In this document: piece after piece, positions 23,625 through 35,964 of the stretch | How the letters are laid out: each line of letters begins with the position of its first letter | How positions within the stretch are numbered: position 1 is the first letter of the stretch | NCBI GenBank assembly: GCA_964016985.1 | Contig: OZ024831.1 | Span: forward strand, 80,702,263-80,766,262 | DNA: 64,000 nt | Direction: 5' to 3' | Origin: Anodontia alba | Lineage: Eukaryota; Mollusca; Bivalvia; Lucinida; Lucinidae | The notes under the pieces: model-generated | The model's database searches: none | Told to the model about the DNA's origin: nothing | What the model saw: only the letters and a program-made list of their open reading frames with translations | Position numbers and translations under genes: made by a program

Positions 23625-25075
23625 CAGCAACAACGCAGTATGTTTAGCTCTGCTGGTACTGTCCATGCGAGCTATTTCCGTGAGCGGGTATGCATCTTTC
23701 CACCCGCCCGTCCGTAAACATTTTATTCGTTATCGTATCTAATCTGAGGCCATTCGGAAGGTTTGTTGCCAGGGTTTCCTCCATTTAGTTGTGCCTAAAC
23801 GAAGATGCCCGCGTTTGAATTTTCTTTTTATCGCACCTCATCCGGAGCTACTTGAGGAATTTGTCGTTGCCCCACCCCAAACAATTGCCTAAACCCGACC
23901 CCAAAAGGGGTAATAAGGCATAAAAAATAGCTGTATTTGGTATCCAGTCGAAGCTATTGATAAGAGTTATAACAATAGTTGATTTGAAGGGGTCTTGCCA
24001 GTATCCAGCCCAGATTCAAGACCCAATCACGACCCAATCCCACCACAGACCAGACCGGTCCCATATCCAAAGAAGGGTCAACTATTAGGAGTAAACCTTA
24101 GACATGGCATGTTGGTGTCAAATCAAGACGGTTGATGAAAACTTTATTTCATTTCCCTTGGGATCATGGGCCTATTATGGTGTATTTGAAAATGGAGTTC
24201 TGCTCATGTATACGCTAGAGGGCGTAAACAGTGTTGCAAACTTCATTACTGCTTATGAAGAGTCCCAATAAAACCGAGACTCCCATTTTCTGATCCGTAG
24301 TGTGTTCTTTGTTTCCAAAGGCAATCTTTTTGACGTTTATTTAACAATAGTATACTTAAATTGGTTTCACCCACACTTAGCCTTGACCGACTTCCAAAAG
24401 AGGTCATTAGGGGCCAACAACAACTTAGTTTGGTGTCAACTGGAAATGTTTGATAGAAATAAATGAGTATTACCCACACCAAGCTCCGACCCCTATCACA
24501 AAAGGGGTCATCAGGGATCAACCTCTAAATAGTAATGTGAGGTATCAAACGGAAGTTCTCAATAAGAAATTGAACTATGTGTGATTCAAGTGGTGAGGTT
24601 TCGTACAAATAAAACTGGTTTTAGCACCCCAGTAGTTCCAAGGCGGCCCCTTTGTTGCAGTTCAGCTTTTTTGTTCGTCGGTGGTATTATATGTGTCGTT
24701 TGTTTTGTCATTATTTGTTCCTCATCTCTCCTTCTTTTGGTGCCTCGGGAAAGCTTTGCTTCATGATTGTGGCATACCATGGCTATCTTTATATAGTTTG
24801 CCTAAACCAGACCCTGATCCCAAGGGTCAAGCTCCAACACAGCCATATAAATAACAATGTTTTGATGAGAAATAAAGCAATAGATGGCTTAAGGTAACTA
24901 CTGACACCTGGTGCAACTTTTTATCCCAAAAACAGATTTTTCTTTAAATTCTGCATTTTGCTTTCCCATTCCAGTTTGAAAGTTATAAAACAATAAAAAA
25001 GCTGAAGTCACCACCTGGTATCAGAGTTCTGATGCTTCAAAGATGTAACTTAAGGATGTAAAGCAAATTTTAATA
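22567..25075. other. Intronic stretch with degenerate modules
   Basis: Poly-A lies at 23070-23091 and 23599-23624. 23290-23430 resembles the GATCAGCCTGCGCA-type SINE/MITE wording seen near 46840. 23860-24560 and 24800-25070 consist of a degenerate ~125-bp module (CCCAAAAGGGGTCATYAGGG...GGTATCAAA...GAAGG...TTGATGAAAAC). The module returns at 27550-27890. 24640-24790 looks like a diverged copy of the repeat at 29150-29460. No exon was recognised. Confidence 0.5.
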
Positions 25076-25077
25076 TA

Positions 25078-26357
25078 CGAGGGTGAGTCAATAAGTAACC
25101 AGCCTATCCCATTTTCGATGGACCGAGACGGTCACGATTTTCATGCTTTGTTTCAATATATGTTTTATACATGGGTACAAAATTGCACGCACATCGAGTC
25201 ATTCTTTAATAAGATATTGAATGTCAAACATGGCAAGTGATGCAAAGGCATGCTTTTCATCTAAAGTTGAGTACAGTGCTGTAATTCGGTACTTGTATTT
25301 AAAAGGTAAAACAGGCAAGGAAATACACGGTGAGTTAGCCGATGTTTATGGGTCTTCTGCACCATCTTATGCTCAGGTTAAATTCAGGGTAGGGGAATTC
25401 AAACGCGGTGGAACGTCTTTAGAAGATGAAGCCAGGTCTGGACGCCCACTGGATGCCACCGACGAAGAAATGTGTAAGAAAGTTCGGGATCTGGTATACT
25501 CTGATAGGCGAATTCAGGTGGAAGAAATAGCGCAGGCATTAGGCATTTCACATGGTAGCGTTTCAACAATCTTACATGATCGTTTAGGTATGCGCAAGCT
25601 AACAGCCCGTTGGGTCACCAAATCCCTTAGCGATGAGCAAATGGCAACAAGAGCATCAATATGCAGCGCCTTGTTGAAGCGTTTTAGGTCAAAAGGTGAT
25701 TTTCTTTTGCGTCTATTGACCCTAGATGAGACTTGGGTTCATTATTATGAGCCAGAGAATAAAGCTCAGAGTCGTCAGTGGGTAGGGCCTGGGTCCCCGA
25801 GGCCAAAGATGTTCAAGACGCAACCATCTACTGGCAAGGTGATGGCCACAGTATTTTGGGACGCAAAAGGCGTTATTATGTTGGACTTTTTACCCAAGAG
25901 AAGTACAATAACTGGAGTGTACTATGCAAACTTGTTAGACCAGCTGAGAACCGCCATCCGTGAAAAACGCCGAGGTAAACTCTCTAAAGGTGTTTTGCTG
26001 CAACAGGACAATGCGAGAGTCCACACTTGCAAAGTTGCAATGGATGCTGTGGAGCGAAACGGGTATTAATTAATACCACATCCTGCCTATTCGCCTGACC
26101 TAGCTCCTAGCGACTTCTTCCTATTCCCAAACTTGAAAAAGGATATCCGTGGACTTCATTTCCGGTCTGACGAAGAAGTCGTGACGGCAGTTGAGAGTGG
26201 GTCAATGGAAAGGACCCTGACTTTTTCAGTTCTGGGCTGATGGCACTTGAACACCGTTGGTCTAAGTGCATCACACTAGAGGGCAATTACATCGAAAAAG
26301 AAGAAGTGGATCTCAACCGAAAATAAGTTAGGCTGGTTACTTATTGACTCACCCTCG
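25078..26357 (+). mobile_element. mariner element, nearly complete
   Basis: 1280 bp bounded by inverted repeats CGAGGGTGAGTCAATAAGTA and TTATTGACTCACCCTCG, with TA on both sides (25076-25077, 26358-26359), the mariner target duplication. It contains one transposase reading frame. It is inserted in the degenerate ~125-bp module region of intron 1 of the kinase gene. Confidence 0.95.
25221..26069 (+). pseudogene. mariner transposase, interrupted by one stop codon
   Basis: Encodes 282 residues before a TAA (26067-26069). An N-terminal helix-turn-helix region (residues ~1-130) is followed by the catalytic domain. TLDETWVHYYEPE holds the first Asp, LLQQDNARVHT the second. After the stop the same frame continues with HPAYSPDLAPSDFFLFP, giving the third Asp exactly 34 residues after the second (D,D34D, mariner type). 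A second frame break follows near 26200. The copy is therefore inactive, but only lightly damaged, so it is fairly young. Known mariner transposases are about 345 residues, which matches the length to the frame's intended end. Confidence 0.9.
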
Positions 26358-26591
26358 TACCTAATAATCAATATTTTTGTCCACCCAAAATGGTGAAAAT
26401 TTACTGTAGTTTTAACAAAAATTAGTAAATATTCGAATATTAAAGATATTTCGCAACAACAAACCTTCATTAAACTTTCAAATAATGACCACTACTTATT
26501 GTGTAGTATTATTCTGAAATGACATAAAATTTCACCATCTGTGAAACAAGATAGTGCTTGATAATTACCCTCCCCCTCACCCCCCACCCTA

Positions 26592-26634
<43 letters not shown>

Positions 26635-28020
26635 CAAAATTATATTTTTCTAAATAATTGAACAGTTTTGATAAATTCAATCGATTCCAAAAGGTCAGTA
26701 TTGCTTTAAAATGATATGGTGTCATATACTACATATAAAGAGACAATTTGAATAATAATGCACACCAAAATGATGATTTGTCTTAGCAACTAGTTTTGAA
26801 TTGTTGTCCTACCCACTGTTTTCTAGGGATACACGCTCAGCATGATAAATGTGATTAAAATGGTTCAAATAGCCACATAAATATAATTGTTATTTGTAAT
26901 AAATACATCATATTGCAGGATTCGTCTAATAAACCAACATTTATATTGAATTATATGGATGCGTTGCACATTTGGAAGACTGAATGAGTTTAAAGGGCGT
27001 ATTTTGGTAATTTTACCCACTAAAATTTATAAATCAAGGACAATAACTCATGCCATACACACTATTTTATGTAAACTGATGTACTAGTTGTGAGGATTTA
27101 TCAAATGGATGCTACCATACAAATTTTATTGTAACCTGATCTCCAGTATGAAAATTATTAAATTAAATCATGAATTTTACCCATTTTCATATATAAATGC
27201 AACAATTCAGGGGCAATAACTCCTGCAAGAATAAATACAATATATGTCAGAAGCATCTATGGTGTGCTGTCTGTCATAACAAGGTTTCATAATAAGTTTC
27301 GTCTTATCTTAGAAATAGATTGTTTAGATAATGCATTATTACTAAGTTAAGCACAGTTTTTTCCTATATAGCACAATAGTAAAATAGTAATCAGGGGTAA
27401 TAACCCATGTTAGAGCGAAATATGTTTTTTTTTTTATCTCACTATAATTGCATTTCACGTGTCAAGTCAATGTATAGTGCAAGTTTCAGATGAACAGGGT
27501 AATAGATACTCAAGTTATAAGGCAAAATGTGATTTTGTCTTGCAAGAGTTCTCGTTACTGGTACCAGTAGTGACCTAAAATGGATCTCACCTACACGAAG
27601 CCTCAACCACCCCAACACAATGGGTCATTAGAAATCAACCGTCATTCATTGTTATGTATGGTACCAAATTAAATGTCTTAATGAAAACCTTGACAATAGA
27701 TGACAAGTCAAGTGGGCTATCCAACACTCAGTCCTAACCACATTCCCTATAAGGGATCATTGTATAGATATCAGCTTGCGTATATAGCGATATTTGGTAT
27801 CAAATTGAAGGTCTTGATCAGAACTTAAATAACTGAGGACTTAAAAAGGACTCTCCTACACAAGTCTCTCCCTAGCCTAAAGACCACCAGTAGAGCTACA
27901 GTTCCGTACGGGATCTCCGGAATTATTGTGTCTTGGTTATATGAAACATAATCAGAATTAGAATCATAAACAATCTATCCGTTCGAATCCACGCCGCTAG
28001 ACTTAGACAACAGGCTTTCA
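26358..28020. other. Intronic stretch with decayed tandem modules
   Basis: Poly-A lies at 26591-26630. A degenerate ~180-bp module recurs at about 27030, 27205 and 27388 (CAGGGGCAATAACTCATG). 27550-27890 is the ~125-bp module also seen at 23860-24560. No exon was recognised. Confidence 0.5.
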
Positions 28021-28211
28021 TATGAGCCGGGGCACAGTATTTCCTACGAGATGTATGTGTGCGTAGCGAAGACTGATCAGAGTCTTTGTTGTCCTTATTA
28101 AAACATTTTGGATCCTTGGCTACCCACAGAGAGACTTTGATGAGACTGCGCGGATAAGTCTTCGCTGGGCGCACATGCAATCTGGTTTGAAATGTTGTGC
28201 CCCGGCTCATA
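28021..28211. mobile_element. MITE with TATGAGCCGGGGCACA termini
   Basis: TATGAGCCGGGGCACAGTATTT and AAATGTTGTGCCCCGGCTCATA form a terminal inverted repeat around 191 bp. It contains GAAGACTGATCAGAGTC and the inverted partner region GAGACTGCGCGGATAAGTCTTC. It ends about 45 bp before exon 2 of the kinase gene. Related elements are at 46687-46925 and 57077-57311. Confidence 0.8.
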
Positions 28212-28258
28212 GTATGTTTGAATGTTCTCCAATGCTTAGTTTTATTTTGTAGTTTCAG

Positions 28259-28368
28259 GCTGATGTGACAGAAAATGGTTGTAGAAACTTCAAAAGTAGT
28301 CCGGATGTAGACAACTATCCATTCGCTAAGGATAGTAAATCAGACTGCTACCAGAAATTGGTCTCAAG
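28259..28368 (+). CDS. Exon 2 of the kinase gene
   Basis: A 110-bp open block between acceptor TTTTGTAGTTTCAG and donor GTAAGT. It enters in phase 0 and leaves in phase 2. It encodes about 36 residues (ADVTENGCRNFKSSPDVDNY...) with two Cys, polar and without a membrane segment, consistent with the first mature residues after a signal peptide. The phase-2 end gives AG, which joins the A that starts exon 3 to make an Arg codon in an open frame. It is too short to identify by itself; support comes from the matching splice phases on both sides. Confidence 0.65.
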
Positions 28369-28399
28369 GTAAGTTGATTTTATGATGGCGGAGCGATGA

Positions 28400-30510
28400 A
28401 GCTCTGGAGGGACTTATAACTTAATGACTTCCTACTTACAAATTCAAAATTTCTCATAAATAACTTCATGACTACCTGCTTCTTACTTTCTACTTGTAAC
28501 TTCAGACTTCTTAGGCAGGGCTATCGTTATTTTAAACTTCGTAAGGCGTTTTCGAAATTTTATCGCAGACACAGTGCCTTGTTAGAAAAATATAGCGTCA
28601 GTCTGAAAACACTTCTGCAACAAGGTATATCGGAACCCGAATTTTACGGTGACTAAGTGTACAGATTTAGAAAAATTGTAGGTAAATCTAACTTTTCGGA
28701 GCAATTCAGAAAACTTATTAACCGTTATAAAAGAATTGGCTATAGCCTGGATATTATGCGGCAGACCGCATGCCTAGTTGTCAACCCAATCATTGTTGAT
28801 GGCTATGCTTCACTCTTTAATTGCACGACGGCGGTTCGGGCCTCAGACTCAATGACGGCCTCTTCGTAAAACTTTAACAGAGGGTTGGGGCTTGACGACA
28901 TGTCTTTGGCTTGGCCCGCCGTGGTTCAACTATTGGTTTTCATTTACTCTGGCATACAGTAGAATTAGCCATGAGTACTCGTCTTTGTTTATTATAGTGA
29001 TTAATTTGATTTTTATGTTTTCGCTTTGATGCATTGACTGAGTTGGGAGCCTTTATGCGAACCGAATTTTTATGTATTTCTGTATTAAGAGTAGCATCGG
29101 GACCCAGGGTGAAGTTAGCTAGCTGTAAAAGTGCTTTAACCCCCCCCCCCCCCCGGTGGTTTGCTCTACCGACCGTTCTAAGGCGATGGTCCCGGTGTTA
29201 GTCTTACTCTTTGATGCTTTGTGGTTTATTCTACGAGGCGATTTGTTGTATGTCTTTCTGTGTGTCATTTTGTTCTTGTGTTTTTCAGTCCTTTTAGTAT
29301 TGCGATTACCTCGCTTGGGGAAGAGAGAGCTAATCTTAGTGCTTTTCGTACGTTTGTTCGGTTTGTGCTTGTTTAGATTTGTCGGTTTCCTCTTCCTCTC
29401 GGGGTCTGGGAAGGGCTGCGGTTTGTGATTGTGGCACTCCCTGGACTTTTCTCTTACCTTTTTTCTTATTTCTTACTTCTAGTTTTTTATTTCCGACTTC
29501 TTACGTATCTTCCGACTTCCAACTGCCTTCTTCTAAATTCTGACTTCTTACTTCAGATTTCTTACGCTTAACCCCCGACTTCTTTCTTCTGACTACCGAC
29601 TTCTTACTTTTAACACCGACTTACAACTTCAACTTCAAACTTCTGACTTCTTACTACCGTCTTCGAACTTTATTTATGTCTTCCGACTTTTTGCATCTAA
29701 TGTCCAGCTTTTTACGTATATTTTGTGTCTTCTAAATTCGAACATCTTATTTCTGATGAATTTCGACTTCTTTCGTTTACTTTTAAGATTATTAATTTCT
29801 TACTTCCGACTTCTGATTTCTTATTTCGGAACTTCATAATTCGACTTCCAACTTCAGTAGTAGTTCTTGAACTTTCTCGCCTTCTGCATTATTACGGTCG
29901 TGGATATAAATTTTGAGTTGGCAGCAAGAAGTCATAAGTTAGTGGTAGGAAGTCGGAATAAGAAGTCGTAAGTTAGAAGCAGAAAGTCTGAAATTAGAAT
30001 TAAGAGGTTTGAAGAAAGCGGTCAGAAGTTAAAAGTCGGAAGTTAGAAGTAAGAAGTTAGGAGTCAGATATTTGAAGTAAGAACTCGGAAGTTAGAAATG
30101 GAAGTTAGAAGTAAGGAGCTACCTGATGGAAGTTATAAGTTATAAGTAAGAAATCGAAAGTTAGAAACAGTAAAGTAGAAGTCAGAAGTTAGAAGTAAGG
30201 AGTAATAAAACGGAAGGTAGATGTTAGAAGTCAGAGGTCAGAATTAAGAAGTCAGAAATTAGACATAAGTAAGAAGTAAGCGAAAGTAAAAAAAAAAAAA
30301 AGTAAAAAGTTAGGAGATAGAACTGCTGAAATTGGAAGCAGAAAGTAAAGAAGTCAGAAGTAAAAACAAAAATTTAAAAGGTTTGCCTTTGGAATCAAGA
30401 ACACACAAAAGAACGATAGTCAGGGTCTCGGTTTTATTAAGTCTCTTCAAGTCTTGAGGTTGGAAGTAGCAAATCAAGAAGTTAGAAGTTCTTCCAGGGT
30501 TTACAGTGGA
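28400..30510. repeat. Inverted ACTTC / GAAGT satellite (foldback), ~2.1 kb
   Basis: 28400-28510 and 29455-29890 consist of irregular repeats of GACTTCTTACTTC on the plus strand. 29915-30510 is the reverse complement motif (GAAGTCAGAAGTTAGAAGTAAG). The two halves can pair with each other, making a very large imperfect foldback inside intron 2 of the kinase gene. The left arm is split by the insertion at about 28510-29455. Confidence 0.85.
28510..29455 (+). mobile_element. Repeat with conserved frame, inserted in the satellite's left arm
   Basis: 28510-28869 reads as an open frame with a single stop at 28654-28656: RQGYRYFKLRKAFSKFYRRH..., LLQQGISEPEFYGD, then VYRFRKIVGKSNFSEQF and YSLDIMRQTACLVVNP. 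I recall this wording from repeat-associated predicted proteins in bivalve genomes, but I cannot assign it to a named element class. A poly-C tract (29140-29156) and a hydrophobic frame (29156-29428, ending GSGKGCGL) follow. The 3' part is repeated at 32005-32250 and its tail at about 15968-16050. Confidence 0.6.
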
Positions 30511-31363
30511 AGTATGAATGGCTTGGTGAGGGGATGGGGGTAGGTGTTTGGGTGGCTGGAGAGTAGTATATCTAAGTTTACTGTCAAAACAAACTATCTT
30601 AGACCAAAATTCGGTTCCAAAAGTAAGTCATGTCAAGTTTTGTTATGATATTACAGTCGAACTTCAATGGCTCGAACATCTTTGGGACCGTGGAAATTTG
30701 TTCGAGATATGGGTAGTTCGAGACACTGAGGGTTAATCATGGTACCAGGTCAGGAAGCAAAAAGCGATAATTTAGGGAAATCTAACAGCGGCGTAAAAGG
30801 AAATGCCATCGAAAACACATGCACACAAAAAAGTTATGATTGTGGCGCATCTCCTCGGTTAAATTCTGACGGTATTTCAAATCATTCAATGAATGCAGAA
30901 AATGAACGTCAATTCAGACCAAATCCGAGATATGAAAGTGAGGGTTGGTCTTTGCATATGAATCCTATATCTTTAAAGCACATGAAAAAAATATAACCGT
31001 AAAAAGTGATTATACCACGAAAAGTAAATCTGTAGTTAATATTGTAAACGATAACATAAATCATATTTTCAAGCTTAAGGGGAAATGAAACACATTCAGA
31101 GAAGACAACTCTGACAAAAAAGGTTTTGTCCCCTCCTAAACTGTGGTCTTCTCTACAATGAAAGAATGTTCTCGCAGAGGGAACAATTTTTTTTCCTTAT
31201 TGAGTAGACCAATTCTCAGAAAGGGCTCAGCGTACAGTAAAGTAAGTACAGTAAAGTAAACGGGAAGTCACCAAAGTTGTGTCCCTTGGCGGAAATTGCA
31301 AAAACTCTGCCAGGTGTATCCACTCCCTTTAACAATGTTATAGAATCCCTAGCTAGTTGTTTG
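30511..31363. other. Intronic stretch with a Tigger/pogo-like TIR fragment
   Basis: 30652-30725 (ACAGTCGAACTTCAATGGCTCGAACATC...GTAGTTCGAGA) has the wording of pogo/Tigger terminal repeats. The open frame that follows (30739-30996) shows no recognisable domain and is not called. The remainder is featureless. Confidence 0.4.
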
Positions 31364-31749
31364 TAGTGTTGTGCCGATTAATCGAAAACTAATCGGATGA
31401 GCCCACTATCGTCAACTATCGATATTGTTTTTCATTATCGATTATTTGAAATTCTATTTTTAGAAACGTGCGCCAAAGGTCACATAATAAGGCCTACAGA
31501 TTAAGAGTACTATGAAAGACTCATTGACTAGAAACATGGCTGCAAAATCTGCTTTGCCTTGAAACAACCTATATCTTAAATTACCCTTGTTATACTATCC
31601 TATTGCTGTTACATTTTAAGTAAGCGCATATGCTATAATGATTTATTATTTGACGCCAGTTATGGGATATCCAATTGTATAATCGATAATCAGTCGGTTT
31701 TACTTTCCCGATAATCGGTCGTGATTTTTCACTCCGATTCCCAGCACTA
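31364..31749. mobile_element. hAT-like MITE with 8-bp TSD GTTGTTTG
   Basis: Starts TAGTGTTGTGCCGATTAATCG and ends CACTCCGATTCCCAGCACTA. GTTGTTTG flanks it exactly at 31356-31363 and 31750-31757; an 8-bp duplication is the hAT hallmark. The inside is rich in ATCGATTA and TTATCGATTA and lacks a transposase. It shares subterminal wording with the element at 19677-20120. Confidence 0.9.
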
Positions 31750-31757
31750 GTTGTTTG

Positions 31758-32004
31758 ATATGATGATCAGTATATCATATCTTATTACTATAGATTTTTA
31801 GAGGACAATTTGTGAATTTCTGTGTTTATATTTCTACCGCATTTACCCCGTCTACTGAGACAAATAGACCTGAGTAACCAGTGTAGATCCCGATCAGACG
31901 CCGCCTATAAGAAGCTTTGGGACAGTGACTGCCCAGATGAACCCGGGTATTCTATAATCTACTCTGGGTACCCACTGTATGCATTCCAAATTTAAGAAAT
32001 ATGT
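31758..32004. other. Intronic stretch with a partial palindromic core
   Basis: ACCAGTGTAGATCCCGATCAGACGCCGC at about 31878-31906 is one arm of the dispersed core. Nothing else was recognised. Confidence 0.4.
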
Positions 32005-32250
32005 GTGAGCTATTCTACGAGGCGATTTGTTGTATGTCTTTCCGTGCGTCATTTTGTTCTTGTGTTTTTCAGTCCTTTTAGTATTGCGATTACCTCGTTT
32101 GGGGAAGAGAGAGCTAATCTTAGTGCTTTTCGTACGTTTGTTCGGTTTGTGCTTGTTTAGATTTGTCGGTTTCCTCTTCTTCTTGGGGTCTGGGAAGGGC
32201 TGCGGTTTGTGATTGTGGCACTCCCTGGACTTTTCTCTTACCCTTTTTGC
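32005..32250 (+). repeat. Second copy of the GSGKGCGL-type repeat
   Basis: Nearly identical to 29225-29460: TTCTACGAGGCGATTTGTTG...GTTTGTGATTGTGGCACTCCC. It is the tail half only, without the upstream frame, in the same orientation, 2.8 kb downstream of the first copy in the same intron. Confidence 0.85.
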
Positions 32251-32687
32251 CGTACAAAGGCCCTACCCCACTTTGCCCTAAAAATGTTAAATTTCAAATC
32301 AAAGCTGAAAAACAAATCATTCCGGTATGGCTAAAGTAATTGTCTATGCAAGGGTTATAGTAACGGTTGATTGTGTTATTTGATCGACATGATCGACGCT
32401 TAGTCTCGCGCTTAGTTTAACCATGGTAAAGTGAAAAGTAAGCGTTGGAATTTCAACGTTAGTTATTTTAAATGGGTTACGCTAAGTGTTAGGTTAACAC
32501 TAAGCAGTGCCACAAGCCATTTTTACTAACTCTTGAGGGGACATTTAAAGTCCCCTTCTTGAAAGAAGTCTACTCCAAACCAAGGCATCAGTGGATATTT
32601 AAGGACCTTGCAGACAAGGCGTAATGCGCGGATGTACGATATTATCCTTGTATGCTTGCCACAACTCAGATATCGTATATTTTTCAG
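32251..32687. other. Intronic stretch ahead of exon 3
   Basis: Includes a small hairpin region at about 32520-32570 (GGGGACATTTAAAGTCCCC). It ends in the exon 3 acceptor. Confidence 0.4.
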
Positions 32688-32869
32688 AATTGCCAAGACG
32701 TTTTCTCGCAAAGACTCGTGTTCCAATCCAGTGGTGGGCATGCTAAAACCCGAGAGAATCCATAATACGGACAATGCTACTTCAAGTGTTGACGGCTATA
32801 TGGATGAAGGAGTTAACATACTGAAGATGCATCACACAGCAGACCTGTTTGAGGCTTTTCAAAATCTCT
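32688..32869 (+). CDS. Exon 3 of the kinase gene
   Basis: A 182-bp open block between acceptor CGTATATTTTTCAG and donor GTAAGT. The phase-2 start fits exon 2 (Arg codon AG+A) and the phase-1 end fits exon 4 (Cys codon T+GC). It encodes about 60 residues (IAKTFSRKDSCSNPVVGML..., then a predicted helix MHHTADLFEAFQNL). No domain is recognised. Agreement of two independent splice phases makes a chance frame unlikely. Confidence 0.7.
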
Positions 32870-34584
32870 GTAAGTATAGCACTCCCGCCACATCTTCTAA
32901 AAAGCAGTTGAAAATAAGTATGTTGTGCAAAGCTAAACTGAAACGTTCATTAATCGGGCAATACATATAATTACCCTAACAGTAATAACAGAATAGAGGA
33001 GAAGGTGAATTTCTACAGTCGTTTATTAACTAACGGTCTTCCGTGTACTTTTAAAGGTTGATACCAAGGCGACATCTGGTACATAACCTTATAATTTGAT
33101 ACCTAAAAATACCACTTCCGAATAAAATGTAGAGGCACCAGTGTACATATAAAATGTAACTGAGAGCAATACATCAACATAGTATTAGAAAAAAGTATAT
33201 ATCAAAACAGGTAATTTGTTTACTAGGCTGCGAATCCCAGTTAGGTCAAGGGAGATAATTGTGCTATCAATTAAATAGTGGTTGTGTATTAATTTCACAA
33301 TGAGTTGACAGTCTCCAGATCGGCGAAATCAGTTTAGAATAAAGTCTTTTAATCAGCGATGTTGCTGACAGTTTTGTTAGATCAAAGCTATCTCATGTAT
33401 CAACCTTTCAGTTTTTGTTGGCAATTTTGTTTTTTAGCATATGGGTAGTGTGATGGCAGAATATTCCCTGTTCAAGAAAAATATGACTGCTGCGGCCGTA
33501 AAACGTCTCCCCGTACTTTAATGTAGTTTATATGTCTTGGGCCTTTGGAATAACTGAGCTCAGTTAGATTTATTTGAAAGTAGACTATTGATCAACGATA
33601 GGCTAGGAGGCGTGCGCAAAATTGTACGTTACATTACTGTTTATAACAAGATTTGATAAAACCGGGTCTGCTTTTTTTTATTTTTTAATGTGTGATTTCC
33701 TTTAAAAGACTGCGAATGCTATTTTAGAAACAACACCTGCACAAAATATTCATGTAACCCAGTCAACTCAGATATTGTTTATGCAAAATGCACGATACTG
33801 TTCAGTGAATGACCTTGGTATATTTTATTATTACTTTAAGAATCGCTACCTCCTTTTCGGTTCTTCTATTGCAGTTCTTCAACGGCGTGGGCAGTATTGT
33901 ACATTACAACTATTGTTTATACTCAGGTCTGCTATTTTCGTTTATTTAGTGTGTGTTTTGCTATCAAAAGATCCATGTTTTCAGAACTTTTGGCGTTATA
34001 TTGCGAACGCTGTTTTAGAAAATACACCTGCACAACTATTCATGTAACCTATTTAATGGTGGAACGGCTACAATAGCCTGCACAATACTGTTCAGTGAAT
34101 GACATTGGTATATTGTTATATTACTGTATTCTACTAAAGCATGATTTTATTCAGGATTTAATGGATTAGGTAATCCTGTTCCCTTCCTCGCCCATATGTG
34201 TAAAAGTCTCACGTACATATATTGTGTAAGTTTGCTATAAAAACCTAAAGTGGCGGGACATCTTAGATCAGGTTACTTTAATATGATCTGCAAAGAAGCA
34301 ACCAACATCTTCCGTTTTCAATACAAAATCAGCCTTTATTACGCAGATGGGTTAGGAATGCATAGCGAATATATTGCGTTTTATTAATAGTTTACAAATG
34401 CGTGTATGCTTTCGCTTGGCTTATAGATGTTGGGAAAAGTATATCCTTAGCTTGTGATTACTTTAAACTGTAAAAGTGTGAAAATGCAGTGAGAGTGGGT
34501 GTTTTTTTCATCGCTGAGTTTTTCATAGTAAAAGATATATATATATAACATTCTTTTATTATTTAATCAGAAGAATAGTTTGTT

Positions 34585-34652
<68 letters not shown>

Positions 34653-34772
34653 CAACTACTACTACAACACTTTCTCGGTATGGTAATTAGGTAAAATTTA
34701 CGCAATCTATGGAGTTATTCTAACAGCAAGACTAACTATCAAACTGGACGAAACTAAGCAATGTATGATTTG

Positions 34773-34830
<58 letters not shown>

Positions 34831-35964
34831 AGAAAACAAAACAATTTTGTATTTATAAGAGCTTTATGCAATGGATGTATGCAATGTTCCTCATGCCCCT
34901 AGCAGTTTTGAGTGGAACTGAATTTTCACATAATGTACGTTTGAACCCAAAAATCCAAAAGGACTAGACAATGAAACAGTATTAGCGTACATCGAAATAC
35001 GGGGTGACTGTTTATGGCCTCCACACAAGAATTTAACAACAGCTACAGTGATCACAAAATATTCTGAAGTAGGGATCCTTTGGAAATACAGAACAGATTT
35101 GACTGTGTCTATTCATGCCGCGTGTCCGGTTGTGATACAATCAGTGAACAATTGTTAGACACTTTGTGACGTCGCCGTTCAAATCTACATACGAGAATAA
35201 ATGCCCTTTAAGAAGAAGACGAAATGATTTTGACATGGTTGCCTCCCATGAAACTATATACATAATTCCTCTGAAGAGAGCCGGAAGTACAGTTCTGATA
35301 AGCTTTGAAAACAACAATGTTTTATTATTTGTATTTTTCTCTCTCCGTTTTTCCATTTTTTTTGTAAAATGCCTACACTGAAACTATTCCGATTACAGAT
35401 ACTGTAATGAAATATATAAGAAAATTATGCAAATTGATGAAAGCAACAATTCCACGAGTCTGTAAACATTTTACTTTTCATGCAGCAACATAACAATTAA
35501 CTCCAGTAGAAATATTAGAATTTGAGATGCTCAATTGAAACAATAACAGCTCCATTATATCAAACAGCAAAATCATCAAATTTATTGATATATTGTAGTT
35601 TTGTTTATCTAAATCAAGTGTGTTCTTCGCAAGGTATACCTCAGCTAGGAAATATGCAAAATGTTTTAGGAAACGTAAAAATGCTTTTATTTGAACGACA
35701 GCGTCACGAAATGGCAAATGATTATGTCCATTGATGTAGTTTATGTGAGACAACATGATAAATCAGCTCTTAGTTCCATATCACAAACAGCCACCGTTGT
35801 AGCATGGCTGAAATATTGTTGAAATCAATGTTAACAGCCCACACTCACCCTCATTTCACACTAATCCCATTCCAGTTACACTCTTTAGGAATGCAAATAC
35901 ATTTTTCTTCGCACATCTGACGCCTTTATGTTAAACTAAACAAAAGTCACTGTTTTAATTTCAG
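32870..35964. other. Intron 3 of the kinase gene
   Basis: Contains two CA microsatellites (34588-34650, 34775-34828). It also contains a direct duplication of ~200-bp segments: 33700-33850 and 33995-34135 share TTTTAGAAAMWACACCTGCACAA and ACTGTTCAGTGAATGAC. No exon or element ends were recognised in the rest. Confidence 0.55.

Noticed and set aside
30739..30996. 85-codon open frame after the Tigger-like fragment
   Set aside because: No recognisable domain, no acceptor or donor that fits the kinase-gene phases, and composition like random sequence.
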